The notes beneath the pieces are model-generated. The model saw only the letters and a program-made list of their open reading frames with translations. It was not told the DNA's origin and ran no database searches. The translations under genes were made by a program, and so were the position numbers. A stretch of 64,000 nt of DNA from an uncultured Lachnospiraceae bacterium (GTDB taxonomy: Bacteria; Bacillota; Clostridia; Lachnospirales; Lachnospiraceae): positions 62,001 to 126,000 of the forward strand of contig CATOPL010000004.1 of NCBI GenBank assembly GCA_951802115.1, written 5' to 3'. Below, one piece after another: positions 40,443 through 51,040 of the stretch (position 1 is the first letter of the stretch; every line of letters starts with the position of its first letter).

Positions 40443-41294
40443 TTATATCACCATAATAATACCGCCCTGAGAAGCGTACAGCGTACTGACACCGTTGGTC
40501 TCCGTGATGATAATATCTTTTACCTTCAGAAGCTTCTTCACTTCTTCTTTTACATATTCCGCCCGCTCCCGATTGTTGCAGTGAACGATTCCCAGCACCT
40601 TGTCAGCCGGATCTTTTACCTCCGCCACCATCGTTTCCACCATACTGCGCAGCGCCTTTTGTATTCCTCTCGCCTGTCCAAGCTGGATGATCACACCCTG
40701 ATCGGTTGCACCCATAACCGGCTTGATATTCAGCGCTGAGGCAAGAAACGCTTTTACTGCGCTGAGACGGCCGTTTTTCCTCAGGTTATCCAGAGATTCA
40801 AGCACAAAATACGTATGCAGCTCCAGAATAAACTGTTCCACAGTCTCAACGACCGTTTCAAAATCCATACCTTCCTCTTCACACTCCTGTATTTTCTGCG
40901 CAATCCTCGTCTCTCCGATAGATGCCGAACAGGAATTAAACACATGAACCTTCCCTTCCGGATGCTCCTCCAGATACAGTTTCCGACCCAGCTCGGCGCT
41001 GTTGTAAGAACCGCTCAGTTCAGCCGACAGCGTAACCGCATACAGATGAGCCGCCCCACAGTCGTATGCTTCCCGATACGCCTCCGGTGAAGGGCAGCTG
41101 GATTTTGGGCAGTTGGGACTGGCCTGCATCTTCTTTAGAAAATCCAGTCTGTCAAACGTCTCATCATCTACAAACTCTTCTCCGTCAATGTCCAGGCGAA
41201 GCGCCACATGTACAAAATGCGGATCCCGCTCCATCTTCTCTGTAAACTCCCCACAACTGTCCACTACAACCCTGTAACTCATATCTCCTACCAT
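40443..41294 (-). CDS. DegV-family fatty-acid-binding protein
   Basis: CPKSSCPSPEAYREAYD; VTLSAELSGSYNSAELG; LESLDNLRKNGRLSAVKAFLASALNIKPVM. Confidence 0.9.
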   Translation of the reverse strand: MVGDMSYRVVVDSCGEFTEKMERDPHFVHVALRLDIDGEEFVDDETFDRLDFLKKMQASPNCPKSSCPSPEAYREAYDCGAAHLYAVTLSAELSGSYNSAELGRKLYLEEHPEGKVHVFNSCSASIGETRIAQKIQECEEEGMDFETVVETVEQFILELHTYFVLESLDNLRKNGRLSAVKAFLASALNIKPVMGATDQGVIIQLGQARGIQKALRSMVETMVAEVKDPADKVLGIVHCNNRERAEYVKEEVKKLLKVKDIIITETNGVSTLYASQGGIIMVI

Positions 41295-41614
41295 CCCTGT
41301 CTATGATCTCTCTATAAGCTGTTCATCTGTTTGAAACTTCTGCGGCACACATCGGATTCCGGCCACTCTCAGAATCCGCTTCACATCCGAAGCAAAGCCC
41401 GCGCAGGACTTTCGAACACCTTACAAATATACTTTATCACGCATCTTCCTGTATTCGTGACATAGTTTTTATTACCACATTATCTTATCACAATACTGCA
41501 GGATATGCAAGGGCTCATACGCTTATAATCCTGTTCCCAGAACATTACATTGTCGTCACTGTCCAGTCCAGTATCGTTCCACACACGCACTGCGAGAATG
41601 CGAGAGAATGTGAC

Positions 41615-42913
41615 TCAGGAGAACGTGTAATATGCCCGGATCAAATCTGTCAATGCAGACTCGTCCTCTGCCCCCATCAATTCTCTTGCTGAATGCATGG
41701 CGAGAACCGGAACTCCCACATCTACGGCCGGAACCGGAAGCATGGCGGTGGCAACTGCACCCAATGTCCCTCCTGATGTTCCATCTGACCGGTTAAAATA
41801 CTTTGTATATGGAATGTTTTCTTTCATACAGATTTGCTGGACCGCTGCAATCGCTCTGCTGTCGGTCACATACGTCTGTGCACAGGCTTCTTTGATACAA
41901 AGCCCCCGATTTAAAGGACACAGATTCGTCAGATCCATTTTCTCCGGATAATTGGGATGAAATGCATGACCTACATCCACAGACAGAAGCATGCTGTCCT
42001 GAAGCGCGCCCAGAAACTCCAGCCGCTCTTTTCCCAGACCGGCAGAAATTTTTTCCAGCACCATATTCAGAAGCAGAGAACCTGCCCCCTGTTTCGTCCT
42101 GCTCCCGATCTCTTCATGGTCAAAAAACGCCGCCACATTAACGCCGGCATCTCTCCTGCCGCCCAAAATTCCGGAAACAATGGCCTGTACGCCGGACAGG
42201 TTATCAATCCTGGGCGCCGACAAATATGGTCCTTTTTTCCCGGTTCCTATATATTCCGGCATATCCCGGTTATAAACTCCCAGCTCATAGTCAAGAATCT
42301 CCTCTTCCTCTACCCCCAGCTCTTCTGACAACAGCCTTCTGAAATAATTTTCCGTCATTTCTTCTCCGGTGATTCCCACAATCGGCAGCATCTCTTTCTG
42401 CCTGTTCAATTCTACCCCCTTGTTAACTTCCCGGTTCAGATGAATTGCCAGATTGGGAATCACAAACAGAGGACGTTTAAAATCAATCAGCCTTGTCAAT
42501 GGATGAAAGATGTCCCCGCTTTGCAGAGAAACTCTGCCTGCTGCGGACAGCGGACGGTCCAGCCATGTATTCAGAACAGCTCCTCCATATACTTCTACAT
42601 TCAGCTGTGCATAGCCATTCCGGATCAGTTCCGGCTTCTGCTTTAAGCGCAGTCCCGGAAAATCCGTATGGGCCGCTGCAATCCGAAAGTCTCCCGTCCC
42701 CGCTTGTTCCCCAATCGAAAATGCGATCAATGCGGACTCATATGCTATTGTATAATAACGGCCGCCGCATTTAAGATTCCAGGGTTCTTTCAGAAGAAGC
42801 AGCTGATAACCTGCGTTCCGGAACTGACGTTCCACATTTGCAACCACATGATATGGAGAAGTTCCCTCTTTGATCAGTTCCGTCAGTTGTTCCATTACCC
42901 CGTTTTCTGTCAT
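41615..42913 (-). CDS. M18-family aminopeptidase
   Basis: AAHTDFPGLRLK; FFDHEEIGSRTKQGAGS; NRSDGTSGGTLGAVA. Confidence 0.9.
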   Translation of the reverse strand: MTENGVMEQLTELIKEGTSPYHVVANVERQFRNAGYQLLLLKEPWNLKCGGRYYTIAYESALIAFSIGEQAGTGDFRIAAAHTDFPGLRLKQKPELIRNGYAQLNVEVYGGAVLNTWLDRPLSAAGRVSLQSGDIFHPLTRLIDFKRPLFVIPNLAIHLNREVNKGVELNRQKEMLPIVGITGEEMTENYFRRLLSEELGVEEEEILDYELGVYNRDMPEYIGTGKKGPYLSAPRIDNLSGVQAIVSGILGGRRDAGVNVAAFFDHEEIGSRTKQGAGSLLLNMVLEKISAGLGKERLEFLGALQDSMLLSVDVGHAFHPNYPEKMDLTNLCPLNRGLCIKEACAQTYVTDSRAIAAVQQICMKENIPYTKYFNRSDGTSGGTLGAVATAMLPVPAVDVGVPVLAMHSARELMGAEDESALTDLIRAYYTFS

Positions 42914-43170
42914 ATTTCTGTATCCTTTCTATTTGACTTTTATACAGATCCTTCCTGTATAGACTGTACCGCAGTATCCATCAAAATATATGTGCTGTCA
43001 TTTTCTGAATATTTTAAAAACAGTATAGCAAAGTATTCCATTTTCTTCTATAATAAAACCAGCAAAAATGAGTCGTCCGGTACAAACACCCTCACCGCCC
43101 GTCCAAAAACAGCAGATGCCTGCTGCAAACAACTCCACTGGCATCATCAATGTTTAAAGGAGAACCCGAT

Positions 43171-43668
43171 ATGATCGCACTGCAAATCGCGGATATTAAA
43201 TCTTTTATGAAAAAGTTACTGCTTACGGATTCTTTCGACCGCTTTCTTCTTTTAGACGGCGCCGTCACCACTTTTAACACCTTCCATATAGACGGAAACC
43301 TTCAAAAATCTTATTATACCCGGGAAGAGCAGGAACTACTCGCAAAACGCAGCCTGTCTTTCTGGGGCGAAGTCCGTCCTTTCTGTCTGGAACTGATCAA
43401 AGGAAAACGTACTCCTTTGTCCTTCCGCTTTACCTTTCAGCTCTCCGCATCCAATACGGAAAAGCTGCTTGATCAGACCGGGATCACCATTTTACCGGAA
43501 CAAATCCGGGGACTCCTGATAAATATCAGATACGACGGTCATATCCTTTCCTGCACCACCGGCACATCCCTTGCAGTCTTTACCATGGATAAAAAACTGG
43601 ACCATGCTTGGGATGACATGGTCCAGAAATATTTCCGCCAGCAGGAAATTCCTTTTGAAACGGTATGA
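43171..43668 (+). CDS. DUF5721-like protein
   Basis: MIALQIADIKSFMKKLLLTDSFDRFLLLDGAVTTFNTFHIDG; aaaggag RBS before ATG 43171. Confidence 0.65.
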   Translation: MIALQIADIKSFMKKLLLTDSFDRFLLLDGAVTTFNTFHIDGNLQKSYYTREEQELLAKRSLSFWGEVRPFCLELIKGKRTPLSFRFTFQLSASNTEKLLDQTGITILPEQIRGLLINIRYDGHILSCTTGTSLAVFTMDKKLDHAWDDMVQKYFRQQEIPFETV

Positions 43669-43671
43669 TTT

Positions 43672-45780
43672 TTACTTTGTAAGCAGCATCATGATCTCAT
43701 TGCTTCTGGTAACGAATCTGGTCATCGCTTCCGGTGCCAGCGGCTGATGGCTGATCATCGCCAGATCATAAAGCTGTTCGCAGATCATATTCGCATTTTC
43801 ATTTTCCGGATGCTCGAACAGATATTGCACCAGAGCATTGTTGGCATTCAGGATCAGAGTGGTGGAGGCGCCAAATGCATTTGGATCCATACCGTACATA
43901 TTATACATCTTCATCATCTCCTGCATCCTGCGGTTTTCCTCTGAAAGCGTGATTATGGAAGAAACTTTCTCATTCTTCAGCTTTTCCACCTTAACTTCAA
44001 GCTTCTCATTCTTCAGCGCCTTGCGGAATAAATCTGTCAGAGCATCTGTCTGCGCCTTGAGTTCTTCCTCGGAAGTCTCTTCCTTCATGGAATCTGTCAC
44101 ATCCGCATCGATACGCTGGAACTTCACTGTCTCATTTTTAGCCTCCAGATGACTGATAAACGGATTGTCAATGTTGTGTTTCAAGACAACTGCATTCATT
44201 CCCTGCTCACGGAACATATTGATGTACTGACTCTGCTGTATCTCATCGGTCACATAATAAATCGTCGTCTTCGGCTCTTCCTTTTCTTCGTCAATCGTCT
44301 CGCCGTCTGCGGTTTCCACCGTCTGCTCCGGCTTTTCTTCCGCTGCATCGGCGTCTTCCGGTTTCGGCTCTTCGCCTTCTGCCGCGTTGTCTCCTTTGTC
44401 CTTTGGCTCCAGATATTCTTTCATCGTCGTATAGTTACTGTCGATATCTTTAAAAAGAACATAGTCCATCATGCGTTCACAGAACTTTTCGTCTTTGATA
44501 CAGCCGAATTTTATAAACGGATTAATATCATCCCAGTATTTCTCATAGTTTTCACGGTCGGTTTTGCACATACCGCTCAGCTTGTCTGCCACCTTCTTGG
44601 TAATGTAGTCAGAAATCTTCTTCACAAAACCGTCATTTTGCAGAGCGCTTCTGGATACGTTCAGCGGAAGATCCGGACAGTCGATGACACCTTTTAACAG
44701 AAGCAGAAATTCCGGAATAACCTCCTTAATATTATCTGCAATAAACACCTGATTATTGTAGAGCTTAATCGTTCCTTCAATGGACTCATACTCCATGTTG
44801 ATTTTCGGAAAATAGAGGATTCCCTTCAGGTTAAACGGATAGTCCATATTCAGATGAATCCAGAACAATGGCTCTTTATAATCCATAAAGACCTTACGGT
44901 AGAATTCTTTGTACTCTTCTTCTGTACACTCATTTGGATGTTTGGTCCAGAGAGGCTGGGTATCGCTTAAGGATACTGGGCGCTTGTTGATCTTTACTTT
45001 ATCCCTGGCCGGAGAAATCTCTTTTGTCTCCTTGGTACCGTCCTCATTCTCAATCTCTTCTGTCTTGGCCTCCTCATGAATGCGCTCTACAACCACGTCT
45101 TCCTCTGTCAGCTCACTCTCATCAATCGTTTCATATTCCTGCTCCGCATTCTCCTTTGCCAGGAAAATTTCCACCGGCATGAAGGAACAATATTTGGAAA
45201 TCACTTCCCGCGCACGATACTCATTGGCAAACTCCAGGCTTTCCTCATTCAGGAACAGCGTAATCTCCGTACCTACCTCTGTTCTGGAACCTGCCGCCAT
45301 GGAAAATTCTGTTCCGCCGTCGCATTCCCAGTGCACTGCCTCTGCATCTTCTTTGTAGGAAAGCGTATCGATATGCACTTCATCCGCTACCATAAACGCC
45401 GAATAGAAGCCCAGACCGAAATGCCCGATAATCTGATCTTCATTCGTCTTATCCTTATACTGCGCCAGAAAATCCGTAGCTCCGGAAAAAGCAATCTGAT
45501 TGATATACTCTTCCACTTCCTCCGCTGTCATACCAAGACCATTATCAATAAATTTCAAGGTTTTCTCATCCGGATTCACCAGGATCTGTACCTGCGGTTT
45601 GTATTTGTCAGGAAGCGTATATTCTCCCATCATATCCAGCTTTTTTAACTTGGTGATCGCATCGCATCCGTTGGAAACCAGCTCTCGGAAGAAAATATCG
45701 TGGTCGGAATAGAGCCATTTTTTAATAATCGGAAAAATATTGTCGCTGTTGATCGAAAGATTACCATGTTTCTCGTTCAT
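43672..45780 (-). CDS. htpG: Hsp90-family chaperone HtpG with long acidic inserts
   Basis: MNEKHGNLSINSDNIFPIIKKWLYSDHDIFFRELVSNGCDAITKLKKL; IGHFGLGFYSAFMVAD. Confidence 0.95.
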   Translation of the reverse strand: MNEKHGNLSINSDNIFPIIKKWLYSDHDIFFRELVSNGCDAITKLKKLDMMGEYTLPDKYKPQVQILVNPDEKTLKFIDNGLGMTAEEVEEYINQIAFSGATDFLAQYKDKTNEDQIIGHFGLGFYSAFMVADEVHIDTLSYKEDAEAVHWECDGGTEFSMAAGSRTEVGTEITLFLNEESLEFANEYRAREVISKYCSFMPVEIFLAKENAEQEYETIDESELTEEDVVVERIHEEAKTEEIENEDGTKETKEISPARDKVKINKRPVSLSDTQPLWTKHPNECTEEEYKEFYRKVFMDYKEPLFWIHLNMDYPFNLKGILYFPKINMEYESIEGTIKLYNNQVFIADNIKEVIPEFLLLLKGVIDCPDLPLNVSRSALQNDGFVKKISDYITKKVADKLSGMCKTDRENYEKYWDDINPFIKFGCIKDEKFCERMMDYVLFKDIDSNYTTMKEYLEPKDKGDNAAEGEEPKPEDADAAEEKPEQTVETADGETIDEEKEEPKTTIYYVTDEIQQSQYINMFREQGMNAVVLKHNIDNPFISHLEAKNETVKFQRIDADVTDSMKEETSEEELKAQTDALTDLFRKALKNEKLEVKVEKLKNEKVSSIITLSEENRRMQEMMKMYNMYGMDPNAFGASTTLILNANNALVQYLFEHPENENANMICEQLYDLAMISHQPLAPEAMTRFVTRSNEIMMLLTK

Positions 45781-45865
45781 ATTTCCACTGCCTTTCTTTG
45801 TCTGATATAGTGTCAGCAGTCCCGGCCATATGTTTTCCGGTCCTTTACTGCAACGATTTAATAGT

Positions 45866-45894
45866 AATATAATCCCACCGGCTCCAAAAGTCAA
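45866..45894 (-). promoter_or_regulatory. Promoter for htpG
   Basis: Minus strand TTGACT - 17 bp - TATATT. Confidence 0.75.
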
Positions 45895-45901
45895 GACATT
45901 T

Positions 45902-45928
45902 TTAGCACTCAATCTTTGTGAGTGCTAA
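45902..45928 (-). promoter_or_regulatory. CIRCE element (HrcA operator) upstream of htpG
   Basis: ttagcactc-aatctttgt-gagtgctaa: perfect CIRCE. Confidence 0.93.
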
Positions 45929-46038
45929 TAGTTTTTCCCTTAAATTTTAAACAAATTCCAAAACACCTGGTCCATTTGTTGATTTCGCCCATATCCTGTG
46001 TTACAATAATACTCGACTTATAATATTTCCACAAAGGG

Positions 46039-46677
46039 GTGGTGTATATGGCAAAAAAATTTACGATTACATTAGGACGTGAGTGCGGTGCAGGCGCAAC
46101 GCTGATCGCACAGACATTATCTGCAGACCTGGGTATCCCGTATTACGACAAGGATATCTTCCGCATGGTCTCCGACAGAAGCGGCGTACTGGAAGAATTT
46201 TTTCATGTGAACAACGAACGGCCCGGCAACAATCTTCTGTACAAAATCATCAAGGAACTGAACCCAAGAGACCAGAAACCTTCCCTGGGAAAAGATATTG
46301 TCTCTCCGGACAATCTGTTCCGTTTCCAGTCCGAGCTGATCCGCGAGCTTGCAGAAAATGAAACCTGTATGATTATCGGACGCTGTTCTGATTACATTCT
46401 GAGGGATCATGACAACGTTGTAAAAGTATTTGTATGCGGAGATTCCGAGAGCAAGATCCACCGGATGATGAATACGTTCTCACTGGAACGCAATACCGCC
46501 ATTGACCGTATCAAAGATACCGATAAGCAGCGCCGCAAGTATTATAATTATTATACAGGCAAGACCTGGGATGTGGCAGCCAATTACGATCTCTGTCTGA
46601 ACACCGGCAATATGTCGATTGAAGAAGGCGCCGAAATCATCAAGTGTTATCTGAAACAGAAAAACTATATAGACTGA
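46039..46677 (+). CDS. Cytidylate kinase-like family protein
   Basis: FTITLGRECGAGATLIAQTLSADLGIPYYDKDIF; MIIGRCSDYIL; start may be the second ATG (46048). Confidence 0.88.
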   Translation: MVYMAKKFTITLGRECGAGATLIAQTLSADLGIPYYDKDIFRMVSDRSGVLEEFFHVNNERPGNNLLYKIIKELNPRDQKPSLGKDIVSPDNLFRFQSELIRELAENETCMIIGRCSDYILRDHDNVVKVFVCGDSESKIHRMMNTFSLERNTAIDRIKDTDKQRRKYYNYYTGKTWDVAANYDLCLNTGNMSIEEGAEIIKCYLKQKNYID

Positions 46678-46725
46678 TCACGGCGCAGGATGCAGTTGTG
46701 TACAAACAGCACGGTCGCGAAATCA

Positions 46726-46768
46726 ATCCTGCCTGTTTACTCAGCAACGCTGTGTAAACAGGCAGGAT
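46726..46768. terminator. Bidirectional terminator
   Basis: Perfect 15-bp stem atcctgcctgtttac / gtaaacaggcaggat. Confidence 0.8.
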
Positions 46769-46793
46769 CATACATTATACAGTCTCAGAACAA

Positions 46794-47279
46794 TTACTGC
46801 AGATCCAGTTTCATATAAATGCTGCCCTTCATCGGACTGTCATTATATCTGGAAATCTCATAAAACCCCAGGCGTTTATACATCCTGACTGCATCATTCA
46901 AAAAAGGCAGTGTATCCAGAAGCATGTGCCGATAACCGATCTCCTTTGCATCTTCCACAACCCGCCTTACAAGCCGGCTTCCGATCTGCCTGCCTCTGTA
47001 CGCAGGCCGTACATACAGACGCTTCATCTCACAGTTTTCACTGTCTATTTTTCGAAGTCCAATACACCCGGCAGGAGAGTCTTCCTGACAGGCCAGATAG
47101 AGCCTCCCTTCCGGCGGGCCGTACTTTAACCCCAAATTTTTAATTTCTTTTTCATAATTCTGTATTTGCAGATATTGCCAAATGGCAGGATCTCCTTTGG
47201 CCAGCATATCCGTATATTCTGAAAACAGCATACCAATCTCCTCATGGCGATCATATGCAGGCAATATATTTATATCCAT
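46794..47279 (-). CDS. GNAT-family N-acetyltransferase
   Basis: MKRLYVRPAYRGRQIGSRLVRRVVEDAKEIGYRHMLLDTLPFLNDAVRMYKRLGF; start MDINILPAYD with gaggg RBS. Confidence 0.88.
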   Translation of the reverse strand: MDINILPAYDRHEEIGMLFSEYTDMLAKGDPAIWQYLQIQNYEKEIKNLGLKYGPPEGRLYLACQEDSPAGCIGLRKIDSENCEMKRLYVRPAYRGRQIGSRLVRRVVEDAKEIGYRHMLLDTLPFLNDAVRMYKRLGFYEISRYNDSPMKGSIYMKLDLQ

Positions 47280-47334
47280 TTTATCCCTCTTTCCTAAAAG
47301 CAGCCTTTGTACATACTCTGCAAAAATGAAACAT

Positions 47335-48867
<1,533 letters not shown>

Positions 48868-48926
48868 TTAAGCGCCTCTGTATTGACCTCTGATCGACGC
48901 TTTTCAGACAGCTGATATTCGATACA

Positions 48927-48952
48927 CGAAAAAGAGTCCGGCGAGCCGGACT
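48927..48952 (-). terminator. Intrinsic terminator
   Basis: Minus strand AGTCCGG-CTCG-CCGGACT followed by CTTTTT. Confidence 0.7.
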
Positions 48953-49001
48953 ACCGAGCCATAGCATGTTCATATCACAGAATACATTTCTACACGAAAC
49001 A

Positions 49002-49028
49002 AAAAAACCCGGAAGCCATACTTCCGGG
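49002..49028 (-). terminator. Terminator after tRNA-Leu genes
   Basis: Minus strand CCCGGAAG...CTTCCGGG followed by TTTTTTT. Confidence 0.8.
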
Positions 49029-49037
49029 AATCAGCAA

Positions 49038-49122
49038 TGCGGAAGAAGGGACTTGAACCCTCACGAGCGTAGCGCTCACAAGAACCTGAATCTTGCTCGT
49101 CTGCCAATTCCGACACTTCCGC
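49038..49122 (-). tRNA. tRNA-Leu(CAG)
   Basis: GCGGAAGTGTCGGAATTGGCAGACGAG CAAGA TTCAGGT TCTTG...GGTTCAAGTCCCTTCTTCCGC; long variable arm; anticodon CAG. Confidence 0.95.
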
Positions 49123-49163
49123 AAACCGTATGAATTTTTTTAACAGAGCCCATACTCTCTGTA

Positions 49164-49247
49164 TGCGGAAGATGGGACTTGAACCCACACGACCTAACGG
49201 TCACAAGATCCTTAGTCTTGCTCGTCTGCCAATTCCGACACTTCCGC
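49164..49247 (-). tRNA. tRNA-Leu(AAG)
   Basis: GCGGAAGTGTCGGAATTGGCAGACGAG CAAGA CTAAGGA TCTTG...; anticodon loop CTAAGGA gives AAG. Confidence 0.93.
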
Positions 49248-49282
49248 GAACCGCTGAATCACTAAGCGACTCAACGATAGAT

Positions 49283-49311
49283 ATTATAGCACGTGATATT
49301 ACTCCCGTCAA
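49283..49311 (-). promoter_or_regulatory. Promoter of tRNA-Leu pair
   Basis: Minus strand TTGACG - 17 bp - TATAAT. Confidence 0.85.
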
Positions 49312-49566
49312 TACTATTTTTCAAAATTTTGTAGAAAAATTGACAGTTTTGTTGCCGGCCACAATTCTGTACATAATTTGAAGCTATTTTATTATATTAT
49401 TTCTGAGTGTGTTTGAACATTGCTTTCCGTCAGATGTGCGTCAGTCTGCGGGAAATTGATTCCGAATGAGGCAGGCATAACGGATATGTTGGCCGAATAA
49501 GGGACAACTATACCGCAAAATACCGCGTGCAGATGATAGAAATAAATACGCAAATACTCTTTAAAA

Positions 49567-49610
49567 AGAAAAAACGCGAAGCATAAAACCTCACCGGGCC
49601 TGCTTCGCGT
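49567..49610 (-). terminator. Terminator after third tRNA-Leu
   Basis: Minus strand ACGCGAAGCA...TGCTTCGCGT followed by T-rich tract. Confidence 0.85.
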
Positions 49611-49616
49611 CTGCAG

Positions 49617-49701
49617 TGCGGAAGAAGGGACTTGAACCCTCACGAGCGTAGCGCTCACAAGAACCTGAATCTTGCTCGTCTGCCAATTCCGACACTTCCG
49701 C
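49617..49701 (-). tRNA. tRNA-Leu(CAG), second copy
   Basis: 85 nt identical to 49038-49122. Confidence 0.95.
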
Positions 49702-49728
49702 ATCTCAAATATAACTATCACAAACGTT

Positions 49729-49757
49729 ATAATACAACAACTTGACAAAAAAGTCAA
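49729..49757 (-). promoter_or_regulatory. Promoter of third tRNA-Leu
   Basis: Minus strand TTGACT - 17 bp - TATTAT. Confidence 0.75.
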
Positions 49758-49862
49758 ATATTTTTACAATGTATCTTAAAAAATGCTCTCCGCAGGTTCT
49801 AATTATGACCTGTTTTAAAGTATTATTTAATAATAGAACCCAGTCTGAAAGGAAGGTCAAAA

Positions 49863-50183
49863 ATGGATTATCATGCATTAGGAAAAAGAATTCGGGAAGA
49901 ACGTCTAAGGCTGAATCTGACCCAGGAAAAGTTAGCGGAAGAGGTCGGAGTATCCACCGCCTATATCGGTCAGATTGAGAGAGGAGAGCGTAGTCTGACC
50001 TTGGACAAGCTTGTGAAGGTCGTAAATCGTCTTGGCGTTACTATCGACTTTCTGCTTGCTGATTATGTCGTAGCAACAGACGACACCAGCATGAATCTGT
50101 TGATCCAGCTTATGCACGATCGTACAACCGAAGAGAAGGCACTGGCGATTAATTTGCTGAAAGTTCTTTTCGCAAGCAAATAG
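49863..50183 (+). CDS. XRE-family HTH regulator
   Basis: LGKRIREERLRLNLTQEKLAEEVGVSTAYIGQIERGERSLTLDKLVKVVNRLGVTIDFLL. Confidence 0.92.
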   Translation: MDYHALGKRIREERLRLNLTQEKLAEEVGVSTAYIGQIERGERSLTLDKLVKVVNRLGVTIDFLLADYVVATDDTSMNLLIQLMHDRTTEEKALAINLLKVLFASK

Positions 50184-50194
50184 GTCATTTGCAA

Positions 50195-50233
50195 AAAGGG
50201 GTTGTCGGAAAAATTTGCCGGCAGCCCCTTTTG
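50195..50233. terminator. Bidirectional terminator
   Basis: aaaaggggttgtcgg / ccggcagcccctttt. Confidence 0.8.
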
Positions 50234-50250
50234 CTGCTTGCAGAATATTT

Positions 50251-51015
50251 TCAGCAAGGCGCTGACAGATACCAGCCTGCCGCCTCATCTCCCCAGAAAA
50301 GCGCCGCCGCAAGACCGAGGGCAAGAAACGGGCCCAGGGCAACTGTGTCTTTGCGGCCAAGCTTTTTACACATCATCATCAGGACGCAGTAAACGCCTCC
50401 TGTCGTCAGGCCCGCGAACATTGCAAAAATGATCGCCCGCCATCCCAGAAAAAATCCGCTGAAAGCCATCAGTTTAATATCTCCGCTTCCAAACGCTCCG
50501 ACAGTCAGAACCGCTATCAGCAGCATGGGCAGAGACGCCGCAACCATACCCGAAAGCCGGTCCTGCACCCCATGTTCCGGAAAAATCCACAGAGCTGCAA
50601 CTCCCAGCAACAGGATCCATACGTGAAAATGATTGTAAATAGTTTTCGAATCCCAGTCTGTCCATGCTACAATGGTCAGAATTCCCAGATAGAAAAACGA
50701 TACCAGTCCTTTTAAAGACAGGATTCCCGTACTTTGACAGCCAAAAAAGAACATACAGACAATATACATCACACCACCTGTGCATTCCATTCCTAAACGA
50801 CGCCAGGATCTGACCGTCCCACATTCAACACAGGCGCCGCTTTCTTCGACCATACATTTCTCCTGGGACAACCTCCAGGACATCCTGTCCAGAAAACCGA
50901 ATATCCAGGCACCCGCCAGAAACTGAAGCAGGCATATACTTCCTTTCAGTACAACAGTCACAAATGCATTTCCTCCCGAACATGAGGTCTGAATGCCCTC
51001 TTTAAACAAAGCCAA
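50251..51015 (-). CDS. A24 prepilin peptidase-like protein
   Basis: TIVAWTDWDSKTIYNHFHVWIL; VGAFGSGDIKLMAFSGFFLGW (GxGD motif). Confidence 0.82.
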   Translation of the reverse strand: MALFKEGIQTSCSGGNAFVTVVLKGSICLLQFLAGAWIFGFLDRMSWRLSQEKCMVEESGACVECGTVRSWRRLGMECTGGVMYIVCMFFFGCQSTGILSLKGLVSFFYLGILTIVAWTDWDSKTIYNHFHVWILLLGVAALWIFPEHGVQDRLSGMVAASLPMLLIAVLTVGAFGSGDIKLMAFSGFFLGWRAIIFAMFAGLTTGGVYCVLMMMCKKLGRKDTVALGPFLALGLAAALFWGDEAAGWYLSAPC

Positions 51016-51040
51016 CTGTTTTAAAAAAACTGAGCCGACA

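Noticed and set aside
41585-41625. gagaatg-cga-gagaatg direct repeat near the M18 peptidase stop
   Set aside because: Too short and isolated to support a functional repeat call.
45076-45648. 190-aa plus-strand ORF opposite htpG
   Set aside because: Antisense shadow of a strongly conserved chaperone gene.
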